Below, piece after piece: positions 1 to 8,318 of a stretch of 64,000 nt of DNA (the first letter of the stretch is position 1; each line of letters opens with the position of its first letter). A model generated the notes under the pieces. It did not search any database. It saw nothing but the letters and a program-made list of their open reading frames with translations, and was not told where the DNA came from. This DNA is from Sva-07 sp963716095 (lineage in GTDB: Bacteria; Actinomycetota; Acidimicrobiia; Acidimicrobiales; Ilumatobacteraceae), in assembly GCA_963716095.1 (NCBI GenBank), contig CAVQSV010000023.1, positions 372,001 to 436,000 on the forward strand. The letters are read 5' to 3'. The position numbers and the translations under genes are program-made.

Positions 1-1119
1 GTTCGCTGCGTCTCGCACGACGAACTCGAAGCGACCCTGCCGTTCGTGCAGCTGCCGGCCCTGCCCGCGCACACGCGCAGCGAAGCGAAGAAGCCCAAGC
101 ATTTCGTCGATGACCTGCGCACCGGGCTCCAGGAGCGTCTCGACGTCGAAGCGGTCGAGCTGGCCGAACTCGAACGGATCAGCGTCGCCAAGATTCTGAG
201 CTGGGTGGGGTTCGCGGTTCTGGCGTTCTTCCTTCTCACACTCGTCAGCAACTGGTCGGACATCGTCGAGGCGATGTCGGGCCTCGACTGGTCCTACGTC
301 CTCCCGATTGTGATCGTCACGCTGATCGGCACCGTCGGCGGAGCGATGTCACTGGCGGGTTCGGTGGTCCGGCCGATCGCGCTGGGTGAAGCGACGATCA
401 TCATGTTCGGTCAGTCGTTCCTCAATCGGTTCACTCCGATGAACGCGGGTGGCATGGCAATGCGCATCCGCTACCTCCAGAAGGGCGGCACCGACGGGAC
501 CGTCGCCACCGCCGCCATCGGTCTCACCTCTGCCGCCAGCGGCGTGATGCAGGTGCTCTTCTTCGCGTTCTTCCTGCTGATGAGCAGCTCGGACCCGCGC
601 AGCGGCATGGATCTCGACGAAGGGGGCGGGACGGACTACTCGATCGTGGTGGTGTTCGTCGGCGCGCTCGTCGTGGCGATCGCGGTGATCGCCCTCACCC
701 CGAAGTTCCGACGCTGGGTGATGCACTTCGTGCGGTCGACGTTCACGAAGATCAAGACCGACTTCGGCGAACTCGCCCACCGTCCCTCGAAGTTGGCGTT
801 GCTGTTCGGCGGTCAGGGCGTGGCGAAACTGTCGACGATCATCGCCTTCGTACTGTCGTGTTGGGCGTTCGACATCGACCTCAGTTTCATCGAACTCGGC
901 GCGCTGTACATGGTGGCCAACACCGTCGCGTCGGCGGTACCGAGCCCTGGCGGGGTCGGCGCCATCGAGGCGGCGTTGGTGTTCGTGTTGCTGAGCTCGG
1001 GTGTCGACGATGCGACCGCCTGGGCAGCGGTGCTGCTGTTCCGTCTGATCAACTACTGGCTTCCGACGATCCCCGGTTGGATCGGCCTGCGAGTCAGCGA
1101 ACGCCGCCAGCTGATCTGA
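1..1119 (+). CDS. Lysylphosphatidylglycerol synthase-type membrane protein (UPF0104), 3' part
   Basis: The reading frame is open from base 1, so the gene begins upstream of the window and only its C-terminal 372 codons are seen. A hydrophilic lead of about 55 residues is followed by some eight hydrophobic segments. Near the end is the family hallmark PSPGGVGAIEAAL, with an earlier NRFTPMNAGG stretch, both typical of the flippase-like membrane domain of lysylphosphatidylglycerol synthases and AglD/UPF0104 proteins. In actinobacteria such domains are often the second half of a longer protein whose first half is a kinase-like domain; that part would lie outside. Role in lipid or glycan precursor handling at the membrane is inferred from family only. 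Confidence 0.8.
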   Translation, partial: VRCVSHDELEATLPFVQLPALPAHTRSEAKKPKHFVDDLRTGLQERLDVEAVELAELERISVAKILSWVGFAVLAFFLLTLVSNWSDIVEAMSGLDWSYVLPIVIVTLIGTVGGAMSLAGSVVRPIALGEATIIMFGQSFLNRFTPMNAGGMAMRIRYLQKGGTDGTVATAAIGLTSAASGVMQVLFFAFFLLMSSSDPRSGMDLDEGGGTDYSIVVVFVGALVVAIAVIALTPKFRRWVMHFVRSTFTKIKTDFGELAHRPSKLALLFGGQGVAKLSTIIAFVLSCWAFDIDLSFIELGALYMVANTVASAVPSPGGVGAIEAALVFVLLSSGVDDATAWAAVLLFRLINYWLPTIPGWIGLRVSERRQLI

Positions 1120-1154
1120 GGCGGCGACATTCCCACGGCGTCGGCGGTGCCGCC

Positions 1155-1160
1155 TACGCT
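1155..1160 (+). promoter_or_regulatory. -10-like box of purEK
   Basis: TACGCT lies 6 bases before the GTG start of purE at 1167. No Shine-Dalgarno sequence fits in between, so the transcript is probably leaderless. No convincing -35 was seen. Confidence 0.5.
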
Positions 1161-1166
1161 GAGGGC

Positions 1167-1664
1167 GTGTCAGGAGCAGCTCCCCTCGTCGGTGTGGTCA
1201 TGGGCTCGTCGAGCGACTGGCCGACGATGTCGAAGGCGGTCGAGGTGCTCGACACGTTCGGCGTGGCCCACGAGGCCAGGGTCGTCAGCGCCCACCGGAT
1301 GCCCGACGACATGTTCGACTACGCCGAGGCAGCAGGCGAGCGAGGTCTGCGAGCGATCATCGCCGGAGCGGGCGGGGCAGCGCACCTGCCGGGCATGCTC
1401 GCCGCCAAGACGACGGTGCCCGTGCTCGGCGTGCCGGTGGCCTCACGCCACCTGTCGGGTCAGGACTCGCTGTACTCGATCGTGCAGATGCCCGCCGGTG
1501 TCCCTGTTGCGACGTTTGCGATCGGCGAGGCGGGGGCCACGAATGCGGCCTTGTTCGCCGTGGCACTGCTTGCCGCCGACGATGCAGGCTTGGCTGCTGC
1601 GCTCGACGCGTATCGGGCCGAGCGGCGCGACGTCGCAGCTTCGTCGCAGCTCCCACCCTCATGA
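1167..1664 (+). CDS. purE: N5-carboxyaminoimidazole ribonucleotide mutase (PurE class I)
   Basis: This enzyme converts N5-CAIR to CAIR in purine synthesis. The 165-residue product matches the usual length of class I PurE. MGSSSDW (residues 12-18), a SAHR motif, and the GAGGAAHLPGM and SRHLSGQDSLYS stretches form the nucleotide and CO2-transfer site. The open frame runs far upstream, but GTG at 1167 places the protein exactly at the conserved N-terminus and sits 6 bases after a -10-like box. The stop overlaps the purK start by 4 bases (ATGA), so the two are translationally coupled, and the PurE/PurK pairing confirms the bacterial N5-CAIR route. Confidence 0.96.
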   Translation: MSGAAPLVGVVMGSSSDWPTMSKAVEVLDTFGVAHEARVVSAHRMPDDMFDYAEAAGERGLRAIIAGAGGAAHLPGMLAAKTTVPVLGVPVASRHLSGQDSLYSIVQMPAGVPVATFAIGEAGATNAALFAVALLAADDAGLAAALDAYRAERRDVAASSQLPPS

Positions 1665-2797
1665 CCACCTCCGCGATCGTTCCACCCGCCACGCTCGGGA
1701 TACTCGGCGGCGGACAACTCGGTCGGTACGCGGTGATGGCTGCAGCGTCGATGGGCTACCGCACGATGGTGCTCGACCCCGATCCGTCGGCACCGGCCGG
1801 CCTCCTCGCCCATGAGCACCTCGTCGCCGCCTACGACGATCCCGACGCGCTGCGCCGGCTGGCGTTCGACTGCGACGCGGTCACCACCGAGTTCGAGAAT
1901 CCGCCCGCTGCCGCGCTCGACGAGCTCGCAGCGACCGTGGTGGTGGCACCGTCGCCGGCGGCGGTGCGTGTCGCACAGGACCGCATCGCCGAGAAGCGGT
2001 TCCTCGTCGACAACGGCTTTCCGGTCGGTCGGTTCCAGGTGCTCGACGGCGACGACGAGTCGATCGATGCCTCGCTGGTCGACCTCGGTGCGATCGTCAA
2101 GACCGCTCGGTTCGGCTACGACGGCAAGGGTCAACGGGTCGTCGCCGGGGTTGCCGAGACCGTCGCTGCGTGGGCCGAGCTCGGCGGTGTTGCGTGCGTG
2201 ATCGAACAGCGCCTCGCGCTCGACACCGAACTCAGCGTGATCGTCGGCCGTGCTGCGTCGGGTGACGTCGAGGCGTGGCCGGTCGCCGAGAACACGCATG
2301 TCGACGGCATTCTCGACGTGTCGGTGGTGCCGGCGGCGGTGTCCGACGAACTCGCCGACCGAGCCGTCGGTCTGGCGATGGCGGTGGCCGATGCCCTCGA
2401 CTACGTCGGCGTGCTCGCCGTCGAGATGTTCGTCGTCGGCGGCGAATTGCTCGTCAACGAACTCGCTCCGCGCCCCCACAACAGCGGGCACTGGACGCTC
2501 GACGCCAGCGTCACCAGTCAGTACGAACAGCAGGTGCGTGCGGTGTGCGGACTCGGGCTGGGATCGCCGGCGATGACCGCCCCGGCGATCGCCATGGTCA
2601 ACCTGCTGGGTGACCTCTGGGAGGGCGGGGATCCCGACTGGGCGACCATCCTCGACGACCCGCACGCGAAGTTGCATCTGTACGGCAAGTCGGCGGCACG
2701 ATCGGGCCGGAAGATGGGTCACCTCACCGTGACCGCACCGAACACGACCGCAGCGGCGACACGCGCGTTGGAGCTCAGAGCGGGCGCTGTGCGATGA
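1661..2797 (+). CDS. purK: N5-carboxyaminoimidazole ribonucleotide synthase (PurK)
   Basis: ATP-grasp enzyme that carboxylates AIR with bicarbonate and ATP to give N5-CAIR, the substrate of PurE encoded just upstream. The 378-residue product starts with a Rossmann-like GILGGGQLGRY (13-23), carries the central ATP-grasp region (KTARFGYDGKGQ) and the family signature NELAPRPHNSGHWT near residue 265, which binds metal and ATP. Start ATG overlaps the purE stop. Its 3' end overlaps the convergent methyltransferase remnant by 23 bases. Confidence 0.96.
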   Translation: MTTSAIVPPATLGILGGGQLGRYAVMAAASMGYRTMVLDPDPSAPAGLLAHEHLVAAYDDPDALRRLAFDCDAVTTEFENPPAAALDELAATVVVAPSPAAVRVAQDRIAEKRFLVDNGFPVGRFQVLDGDDESIDASLVDLGAIVKTARFGYDGKGQRVVAGVAETVAAWAELGGVACVIEQRLALDTELSVIVGRAASGDVEAWPVAENTHVDGILDVSVVPAAVSDELADRAVGLAMAVADALDYVGVLAVEMFVVGGELLVNELAPRPHNSGHWTLDASVTSQYEQQVRAVCGLGLGSPAMTAPAIAMVNLLGDLWEGGDPDWATILDDPHAKLHLYGKSAARSGRKMGHLTVTAPNTTAAATRALELRAGAVR

Positions 2798-3372
2798 CCA
2801 GCGTGTCGAGCGCGACCTTCGTTCCGTCGTCGGTTTCGACGTGGCGCTCGGCCACCTCGGCGGTCGTGACGTCGAGCCCCTCCAGCGCAGCGACAGTGTC
2901 GTCGACGCTGTAGCAGACGTCCGCCGACGGTGGGCCGCCGTGGCCCCGGTCGACGTTCGAACGGTCGTGTGCGATCACGAACAGGGTTCCACCGGGTGCG
3001 AGCCAGGTCGCTGCGTGCTCGAGGACGATGCGCTGCTGGTCGGCCGGCAGCTGCAGGTAGGAGAGCACGACGAGGTCGACGCGGTCCGTCGGGCTGCCAG
3101 GTGGTCGCGTCGGCCTGGACCGTGACGATGTCGGCGCCGTGCTCCGATGCGAGCTGCTGGGCCTTGTCGAGGCCGACCTGCGAGAAGTCGACCGCGGTGA
3201 CGGTCCATCCCCGGCTGGCGAGCCAGACGGCGTTGCGACCTTCACCGGCGCCGAGATCGATCGCGGTGCCGGGCGCGAGATCGCTCAGGTGCGCCTCGAC
3301 GAACTGGTTCGCCCGACCGGTCCAGATCAGTTCCTTCGTCGAGTACCGGTCGTCCCACTGCGCACTGTCCAT
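2775..3372 (-). pseudogene. Class I SAM-dependent methyltransferase, one-base frameshift
   Basis: From ATG at 3372 the protein reads MDSAQWDDRYS followed by the SAM-binding loop AIDLGAGEGRNAVWLA. About residue 95 (near 3085-3092) the frame breaks; in the next frame it continues as DRVDLVVLSYLQLPADQQ and ends at 2775. Removing one G in the GACGGACC context (minus strand) joins the halves seamlessly into a protein of about 198 residues, the normal size for TehB/UbiE-like small methyltransferases. Substrate unknown. The lesion is either a real inactivating insertion or a sequence error. An AGACT-type box precedes the start by 6 bases. Confidence 0.75.
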
Positions 3373-3378
3373 CGCCCC

Positions 3379-3384
3379 AGTCTC
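3379..3384 (-). promoter_or_regulatory. -10-like box of the methyltransferase gene
   Basis: GAGACT (minus strand) ends 6 bases before ATG 3372, the NAGACT variant of the leaderless pattern seen across the window. Confidence 0.35.
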
Positions 3385-3393
3385 GCGCCAGTG

Positions 3394-3541
3394 ACGTTCG
3401 TGTTGCAGAACGGATGACCCGCCCCATCGGGACTGCAACGCAAACGAATCGGGGGCAGCACCGAACCACGTTCGTGTTGCAGAACGGATGACCCGCCCCA
3501 TCGGGACTGCAACGCAAACGAATCAGGGCAGCACCGAACGT
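3394..3541. repeat. Two tandem copies of a 74-bp palindromic element (family B)
   Basis: A 74-bp unit beginning ACGTTCGTGTTGCAG is repeated directly at 3394 and 3468 with nearly no change. Each copy has imperfect outer arms (TTCGTGTTGCAG and CTGCAACGCAAACGAA) around a central GGATGACCCGCCCCATC. Related single elements occur at 29686, 29758, 43298 and 48811. It fills the gap between the methyltransferase start and the pirin stop. Confidence 0.85.
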
Positions 3542-3558
3542 GGTCTGGCTGCGAGGTG

Positions 3559-4599
3559 TCAGGCGGTGGTGACGGGGTCGACGTCGAACTGCTCGACGCG
3601 ACCGTCGGCGTGCTTCGCGAAGCGGCGCGGTGTCGGGCCGTGGTTCGGGTCGTCGGCGCCCCAGGGCCAGCCACCGAACTGGGTGCGCTGATAGTCGGCG
3701 AACGCCTGCTGGATTTCGGCCTGGGTGTTCATCACGAACGGCCCGTACTGCGCCACCTGCTCGCCGATCGGGCGTCCCTGCAGCACCATGCACTCGACGC
3801 CGTCGTCGCCGGCAACCAACTCCAGCGGTCGGCTGGGGTCGATGGCGGCTCCCGTTCCTGCATCGAGACGTTCACCGTCGACGGTCAGCCACGAACCGGA
3901 GAAGGCGTACAGCAGGCGATGTGATTCGGGTCCGGCGGCTGGGATCGTCCAGCGTGCGCCGGGGTCGAACCGCAGGTGCCAGATCGCCACGTCGGCTTCG
4001 GCCTTCGCGGCCCACGAGTTCGGGGGAGGGCTCGGCGCTTCGGCGTTGTCGAGCGAGCCGGCGATCACGGTGATGTCGACCAGCGCGTCACCGTCGCCGG
4101 TCGGCACCACGACGGTCGGTGTCTCGTGGCTCCACAGCATGGTGAAGTACGGGTCGACCATCTTGTCGGCAGCCGGCAGGTTGAGCCAGATCTGGAAGAG
4201 CTCGAGCGGGTTCGGCTCGTCGAACGACAACAGCGGGAACATCTCGCAGTGGACGATGCCCTTGCCGGCGGTCATCCACTGGGTGTCGCCGCGCCCGAAG
4301 CGAGCAGTGGCGCCGAGTGAGTCGCTGTGGTCGCAGAACCCGGTGCGTACGTAGGTGACCGTCTCGAATCCGCGATGAGGGTGCTGTGGGAATCCGGGCA
4401 CGGTCGAGCCGTGGTACATGTTCCAACCGTCGACGCCTGCGAAGTCCTGACCGATCTCGCGGCCGGTGAGCGGCGCGTCGGGTCCGAGCTGCTCGGTGCC
4501 CTGCGGGTAGTCGTCGCGGTGGTGTGCGCAGAAGAGGAATGGATCGATCGTCGGCCACTGCGTGCCGAGGGGAAACGTCTGCAGAAGGGCGCCGGTCAT
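3559..4599 (-). CDS. Pirin family protein
   Basis: Bicupin protein of 346 residues. The N-terminal cupin has the full set of pirin metal ligands: HPHRGFETVTYV with His73 and His75, then His117 and Glu119 in GIVHCEM. Pirins are Fe-binding proteins; some act as quercetin 2,3-dioxygenases, others as redox sensors or cofactors of transcription or metabolism, so the precise role is open. The C-terminal cupin (about 190-290) is better conserved in fold than in ligands. It is longer than typical bacterial pirins (230-300 residues) by a C-terminal tail. Single gene with its own TAGGGT box 6 bases before ATG. Confidence 0.88.
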   Translation of the reverse strand: MTGALLQTFPLGTQWPTIDPFLFCAHHRDDYPQGTEQLGPDAPLTGREIGQDFAGVDGWNMYHGSTVPGFPQHPHRGFETVTYVRTGFCDHSDSLGATARFGRGDTQWMTAGKGIVHCEMFPLLSFDEPNPLELFQIWLNLPAADKMVDPYFTMLWSHETPTVVVPTGDGDALVDITVIAGSLDNAEAPSPPPNSWAAKAEADVAIWHLRFDPGARWTIPAAGPESHRLLYAFSGSWLTVDGERLDAGTGAAIDPSRPLELVAGDDGVECMVLQGRPIGEQVAQYGPFVMNTQAEIQQAFADYQRTQFGGWPWGADDPNHGPTPRRFAKHADGRVEQFDVDPVTTA

Positions 4600-4605
4600 G
4601 GGCCC

Positions 4606-4611
4606 ACCCTA
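4606..4611 (-). promoter_or_regulatory. -10-like box of the pirin gene
   Basis: TAGGGT on the minus strand ends 6 bases before ATG 4599; leaderless pattern. Confidence 0.5.
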
Positions 4612-4693
4612 TCGAGAATACTTGCGTACGCAAACGAAGAGGCGGGTGGTGAACCGAAACGTGCGCACGACAACGCCACCGGCGGTCGCTCCT

Positions 4694-4714
4694 GCGCATT
4701 TTTCGGAGATGGAG
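4694..4714. repeat. Single arm of family D element
   Basis: GCGCATTTTTCGGAGATGG matches the arms of the large palindrome at 60069-60209 (GCGCATTTTTCGGAGGTGG). The preceding 70 bases are also palindrome-like (an AACGTGCGCAC stretch), suggesting a degraded copy. A five-T run is unusual in this GC-rich sequence. Confidence 0.55.
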
Positions 4715-4731
4715 GGGTTGGTCGCCGTCGC

Positions 4732-4737
4732 TAGGTT
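4732..4737 (+). promoter_or_regulatory. -10-like box of the MFS gene
   Basis: TAGGTT ends 6 bases before GTG 4744; leaderless pattern. Confidence 0.5.
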
Positions 4738-4743
4738 TCCGCA

Positions 4744-5988
4744 GTGGCCAACGCTCGTGACGTCCTGCAGTACCAGGCGGTGCGCCGGTACCTGCTGTCG
4801 ACGGCGCTGGCTGCCACGGCACGGAACCTCCTGGTGACGGTGTTGTTCAAGCAGGTGTTCGACACGTCGGGCAACGAGCTCGACATCGGCCTCATCGGCC
4901 TTGCTCAGTTCATTCCTGCGGTGCTCCTGGTGCTCGTCAGCGGGTGGGTGGCCGATCGGTTCGATCGCCGGCGGGTGAGCGCGGTGTTCCTGCTCGGTCG
5001 GGTGGCCTGTGCGGTGGCGCTCGTCGTGTACAGCCAGATCGCGCCCGGCACCGTGTGGCCGCTGTTCGCGATCGCCTTCGTCTTCGGAGCCGCCGACGCG
5101 ATGCTCGCTCCGTCGCGACGATCGATCGCACCACTGCTTGCTCCGCCCGAGATGTTCCCGCAGATCATCGCCCTCTGGACGGCCACGTTCACGGCGGCGT
5201 CGATCGTCGGACCGATCGTGGGTGGATTCCTCTATTCGGTCGGGCCCAGCGAGGCCTACGCGCTCGCAGCCCTGCTCGAGTTCGCCGCGATCATCCCGAT
5301 CCTGATGATCGTGTACGCCCGCGAGCCCGAGCGCATCACCGATCGGCCGACCCTGCACGATGCGCTCGAGGGCTTGCGGTTCGTTCGACGTACACCGGTC
5401 GTGCTCGGCACGATCTCCCTCGATCTCTTCGCGGTGTTGTTCGGTGGGGCGATCGCACTCATTCCGGCGGTCGCCAGCGACCGCCTGGGGGTGGGCGACA
5501 TCGCCTACGGCTGGCTCCGCGCTGCGCCGGGTATCGGCGCGGCGGTGATGGCGATCTGGTTGGCGACTCGACCCATCACTCGCCGCGTGGGGCCCACCCT
5601 GCTGTGGGTGGTGTTCATCTTCGGCGCCGGCACGGTCGTGTTCGGCGTCACCCGGAACTATGCGGTCGCGTTCATCGCATTGGTCGTGATCTCCGCGGCC
5701 GACATGATCTCGATGTTCATTCGGGGTTCGATCGTTCCCCTCGTCACGCCCGACGAGCAGCTCGGTCGGGTCAGCGCGGTCGAGGGGGTCTTCATCGGTG
5801 CGTCGAACGAACTCGGTGCGTTCGAGAGTGGCGTTGCGGCGCGGATGTTCGGCGTGCCGTGGGCGATCGCCGGCGGTGGGCTCATCACGATGGGGATCGC
5901 TGCGAGCTTCGCGGTGGTGTTCCCGTCGATCCGCAAGATCGACACGTTCGAGGAACTCCGCCCGAAATCCCCGCCGGCGGCGATCTGA
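4744..5988 (+). CDS. MFS transporter, putative exporter
   Basis: Integral membrane protein of 414 residues with about 12 hydrophobic segments. GWVADRFDRRRVSAV between helices 2 and 3 is the MFS motif A, and the arrangement resembles the EntS/MFS_3 drug- or siderophore-exporter branch. The substrate cannot be told from sequence. GTG at 4744 lies 6 bases after a TAGGTT box and directly before conserved N-terminal sequence. No neighbouring gene is clearly linked to it: pirin is divergent, and the acetyltransferase downstream has its own box. Confidence 0.88.
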   Translation: MANARDVLQYQAVRRYLLSTALAATARNLLVTVLFKQVFDTSGNELDIGLIGLAQFIPAVLLVLVSGWVADRFDRRRVSAVFLLGRVACAVALVVYSQIAPGTVWPLFAIAFVFGAADAMLAPSRRSIAPLLAPPEMFPQIIALWTATFTAASIVGPIVGGFLYSVGPSEAYALAALLEFAAIIPILMIVYAREPERITDRPTLHDALEGLRFVRRTPVVLGTISLDLFAVLFGGAIALIPAVASDRLGVGDIAYGWLRAAPGIGAAVMAIWLATRPITRRVGPTLLWVVFIFGAGTVVFGVTRNYAVAFIALVVISAADMISMFIRGSIVPLVTPDEQLGRVSAVEGVFIGASNELGAFESGVAARMFGVPWAIAGGGLITMGIAASFAVVFPSIRKIDTFEELRPKSPPAAI

Positions 5989-5996
5989 GCGACGCG

Positions 5997-6002
5997 TACC
6001 GT
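5997..6002 (+). promoter_or_regulatory. -10-like box of the GNAT gene
   Basis: TACCGT ends 7 bases before ATG 6010. This supports ATG 6010 over the GTG at 6004. Confidence 0.45.
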
Positions 6003-6009
6003 CGTGTGG

Positions 6010-6573
6010 ATGGAATTGCGGTGGCCGAGCGAGAACGAACTCGACAGCTATGTCGAGGCGCTGGAGCGAGGGTGGTCACCGAACACGCTGGACGACGGTG
6101 CCGGTCGGGTCGAACTCGACGCGATCCGACGTGACCGGCGCGCGTTCCCGACTTCCCTGGTCGATCTCGACGCAAGCGGCCCGACGATCCAACTGCCCGA
6201 CGGCACGGTCGCCTTCCGCATCCCCGGCTACCGGAAGTGGATGTGGGACGGCGAGTTCTGCGGCTCGATCGGACTGCGATGGCAACCCGGCACCGAGGAG
6301 TTGCCACCACACGTGCTCGGCCACGTCGGCTACAGCGTCGTGCCGTGGAAGCGCCGGCGCGGCTACGCAACCTCGGCGGTGCGGGCAATTCTGGGTGATG
6401 CCGCGGCGGAGGGGTTGCGATGGATCGAGGTGACCACCGACGTCGACAACCTTGCCTCGCAAGGCGTGATCGAAGCTGCTGGCGGGACGCTCGTCGAGCG
6501 CTTCACCTACCCGCCCGCGTACGGCAAGGGCGAGGGCCTGCGCTACCGCGTCGATGTGACGTCTGGTGTCTGA
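6010..6573 (+). CDS. GNAT family N-acetyltransferase
   Basis: Protein of 187 residues. The acetyl-CoA loop region is HVGYSVVPWKRRRGYATSA, followed by a helix and a strand pair with V..DN.AS..VIEAAGG, the usual GNAT C-terminal pattern where Asn contacts CoA. Length and layout resemble YjaB/RimJ-like small-molecule acetyltransferases; the substrate is unknown. ATG 6010 was chosen because it follows a TACCGT box by 7 bases. Its stop codon lies inside a palindrome shared with the convergent trmB end. Confidence 0.85.
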   Translation: MELRWPSENELDSYVEALERGWSPNTLDDGAGRVELDAIRRDRRAFPTSLVDLDASGPTIQLPDGTVAFRIPGYRKWMWDGEFCGSIGLRWQPGTEELPPHVLGHVGYSVVPWKRRRGYATSAVRAILGDAAAEGLRWIEVTTDVDNLASQGVIEAAGGTLVERFTYPPAYGKGEGLRYRVDVTSGV

Positions 6574-6587
6574 CACCACACGTCACA
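6555..6587. repeat. Family A palindrome, copy 1
   Basis: Arms TGTGACGTCTGGTGT and ACACCACACGTCACA pair with one mismatch over 15 bp. It spans the stop codons of the two convergent genes (GNAT and trmB). Four more copies occur at 24804, 33871, 34611 and 36564. Possibly a bidirectional terminator, since it lies exactly between two gene ends, but no T-tract follows. Confidence 0.75.
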
Positions 6588-7269
6588 GGCGGCTGTAGAG
6601 GAGGTCGGTGGGGGACCGACCGGCGTCGAGGCCGCGCTGCTCGAAGCGCGTGAGTGGGCGCCAGTCGGGTCGGTCGATGATGCCGCCGGAGAGCCTCGAC
6701 TCGGCGTCGCACACCTGTTGCATCGACTCGGCGTAGTCGGCGATGTCGGTCGCGACGTGGAGTTCGCCGCCCACCCGGAGCCGATCGCACAGGGCGGCCA
6801 CCACATCACTGCCGACGAGGCGTCGATGGAAGTTGCGGCGCTTGGTCCACGGATCCGGGAAGTAGATGCGGATGATCGCAAGCGACTCGGGAGCGATCCG
6901 ATCGAGGAACGGGAGCAGGTCGCCGTGGACGACACGGATGTGGTGGAGTCCACGGTGTTCGATCGCGTCGAGCACGGTGACCACACCGGGCGTGTGGACC
7001 TCGACGCCGATCACGTCGAGTTCCGGCTGGGCTGCGGCCATCTCGATCGTCGACTCGCCGTGACCGAACCCGATGTCGAGCACGACGTCACCGTCGCGGC
7101 CGAACACCTCGGACCAGTCGAGCACGGGACCGTCGAGGTCGAGACCCCACTCGCGGATCCACTCGTCGAACTCGGCTTGACGTTTCGGTGACAGCGAACG
7201 GCGCCGAACCTTGAACGACGTGGCGGGTCGCCGAACCGATCGAGCACTGTCACCATCCGTCACGACCAC
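6583..7269 (-). CDS. trmB: tRNA (guanine-N7-)-methyltransferase (TrmB)
   Basis: Methylates N7 of guanosine 46 in the variable loop of many tRNAs. The 228-residue product has the SAM-binding loop VVLDIGFGHGEST, the acidic VIGVEVHTPG strand end, and the TrmB signature IYFPDPWTKRRNFHRRL. Length agrees with bacterial TrmB. The upstream frame is open far beyond, but a TAACGT box 8 bases before GTG 7269 supports that start (GTG 7263 is an alternative). It is divergent from azlC, with about 34 bases between the starts, and converges with the GNAT gene. Confidence 0.93.
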   Translation of the reverse strand: MVVTDGDSARSVRRPATSFKVRRRSLSPKRQAEFDEWIREWGLDLDGPVLDWSEVFGRDGDVVLDIGFGHGESTIEMAAAQPELDVIGVEVHTPGVVTVLDAIEHRGLHHIRVVHGDLLPFLDRIAPESLAIIRIYFPDPWTKRRNFHRRLVGSDVVAALCDRLRVGGELHVATDIADYAESMQQVCDAESRLSGGIIDRPDWRPLTRFEQRGLDAGRSPTDLLYSRL

Positions 7270-7277
7270 GGAGACCG

Positions 7278-7283
7278 ACGTTA
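7278..7283 (-). promoter_or_regulatory. -10-like box of trmB
   Basis: TAACGT on the minus strand, 8 bases before GTG 7269. Confidence 0.4.
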
Positions 7284-7290
7284 CCGGCGC

Positions 7291-7296
7291 CAGACT
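7291..7296 (+). promoter_or_regulatory. -10-like box of azlCD
   Basis: CAGACT ends 7 bases before ATG 7304; NAGACT variant of the leaderless pattern. Confidence 0.35.
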
Positions 7297-7303
7297 TCGG
7301 CCG

Positions 7304-7990
7304 ATGAGTGACGTCGACGATGCAGCGCGCCGGCGGGCGATCCACCGCCAATCTGCATCGATCGTCGCGGCGGTTGCCCCGTTCGGTGTCGTCTTCGGTG
7401 CGTCGGCCGCAACGGCGGGACTTTCGCTGCTGCAGGCGGTGGGGTTCTCGGCGCTGGTGTTCGGCGGCAGCTCACAGTTCGCTGCCGTCGAGATCCTCGG
7501 CGACGGGGGATCGGTCGCGTCGGCGGCGATCGCCGGGCTGCTCCTCAACGTGCGCTCGCTCGCGTTCGGGGTGATCATGGCGCCGGCGCTGTTCGGTGCG
7601 TGGTGGCAGCGCGCCGCCATGTCGCAACTGATGATCGACGAGTCGACCGCGGTCGGTGCCGCTCAGATCGAGCGGCGTTGGCGCCGCTACGGCTACCTGA
7701 TTGCCGGGATCGGCGTGTTCGTCGTGTGGAACCTCACCACCGTGATCGGCTTCGTCGCGTTCGCCGGGGCCGGCGACCTGATCACCGACCTCGGCCTGGA
7801 TGCGGCGGGCCCAGCGGCGTTCCTGGCCCTGCTGTGGCCCCGCTTGTCGTCGGTGCCGCAACGGCGCACGGCCATCGCCGGCGCGCTCATTGCGTTGGCT
7901 CTCATCCCGTTCACCCCTCCGGGCGTGCCCATCCTGGCGGCCATGTTCGGTGTGGCTGCCTCGCGAATCGGGAGGGGCCCTGATGAGTGA
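7304..7990 (+). CDS. azlC: AzlC family branched-chain amino acid exporter, large subunit
   Basis: Membrane protein of 228 residues. AzlC with AzlD forms a two-component exporter for branched-chain amino acids or analogues (YgaZH/BrnFE type). The N-terminal PFGVVFGASAATAGLS and the GGSSQFAAVE motif are characteristic, followed by several hydrophobic segments. ATG 7304 places the protein at the conserved N-terminus and follows a CAGACT box by 7 bases. It overlaps azlD by 8 bases (ATGAGTGA), indicating translational coupling. Confidence 0.92.
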   Translation: MSDVDDAARRRAIHRQSASIVAAVAPFGVVFGASAATAGLSLLQAVGFSALVFGGSSQFAAVEILGDGGSVASAAIAGLLLNVRSLAFGVIMAPALFGAWWQRAAMSQLMIDESTAVGAAQIERRWRRYGYLIAGIGVFVVWNLTTVIGFVAFAGAGDLITDLGLDAAGPAAFLALLWPRLSSVPQRRTAIAGALIALALIPFTPPGVPILAAMFGVAASRIGRGPDE

Positions 7991-8291
7991 TGCCACCATC
8001 GTGCTGATCGTGATGACGATCGGGACGTTCGCGCTCAAGTCGGCGGGCCCGCTGGTGCTCGGCGACCGAGCACTCCCCGCTCGGCTCCAGCAGGTGGTCG
8101 ATCTCCTGCCTGCGGCGCTGCTCGCCGCCCTGGCGATCGTGTCGACGGTCGGCGATGGTCGCAGCATCGTGATCGACGCGCGCCTCGTCGGGTTGGTGGT
8201 GGCCGGCGTCGCCCTCTGGCGGCGCCTGCCGTTCGTCGTCGTGATCGTGCTGGCCTCGGCTGCAACGGCGATCGCACGCTTGATCGCGTGA
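7983..8291 (+). CDS. azlD: AzlD family branched-chain amino acid exporter, small subunit
   Basis: Small membrane protein of 102 residues with about four hydrophobic segments. TFALKSAGPLVLG and LLPAALLAALAIV match AzlD/BrnE small subunits. It is the obligate partner of the AzlC encoded immediately upstream, whose stop it overlaps. The size is normal for the family. Confidence 0.9.
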   Translation: MSDATIVLIVMTIGTFALKSAGPLVLGDRALPARLQQVVDLLPAALLAALAIVSTVGDGRSIVIDARLVGLVVAGVALWRRLPFVVVIVLASAATAIARLIA

Positions 8292-8305
8292 GCCCAGTCC
8301 GGGAC

Positions 8306-8311
8306 TACAGT
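8306..8311 (+). promoter_or_regulatory. -10-like box of the PH-domain gene
   Basis: TACAGT ends 7 bases before ATG 8319; leaderless pattern. Confidence 0.5.
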
Positions 8312-8318
8312 TCGCGCC

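Noticed and set aside
3394..3541. Tandem 74-bp repeat as a possible CRISPR array
   Set aside because: Only two copies, no distinct spacers, repeat unit itself palindromic, no cas genes, and related single copies occur elsewhere.
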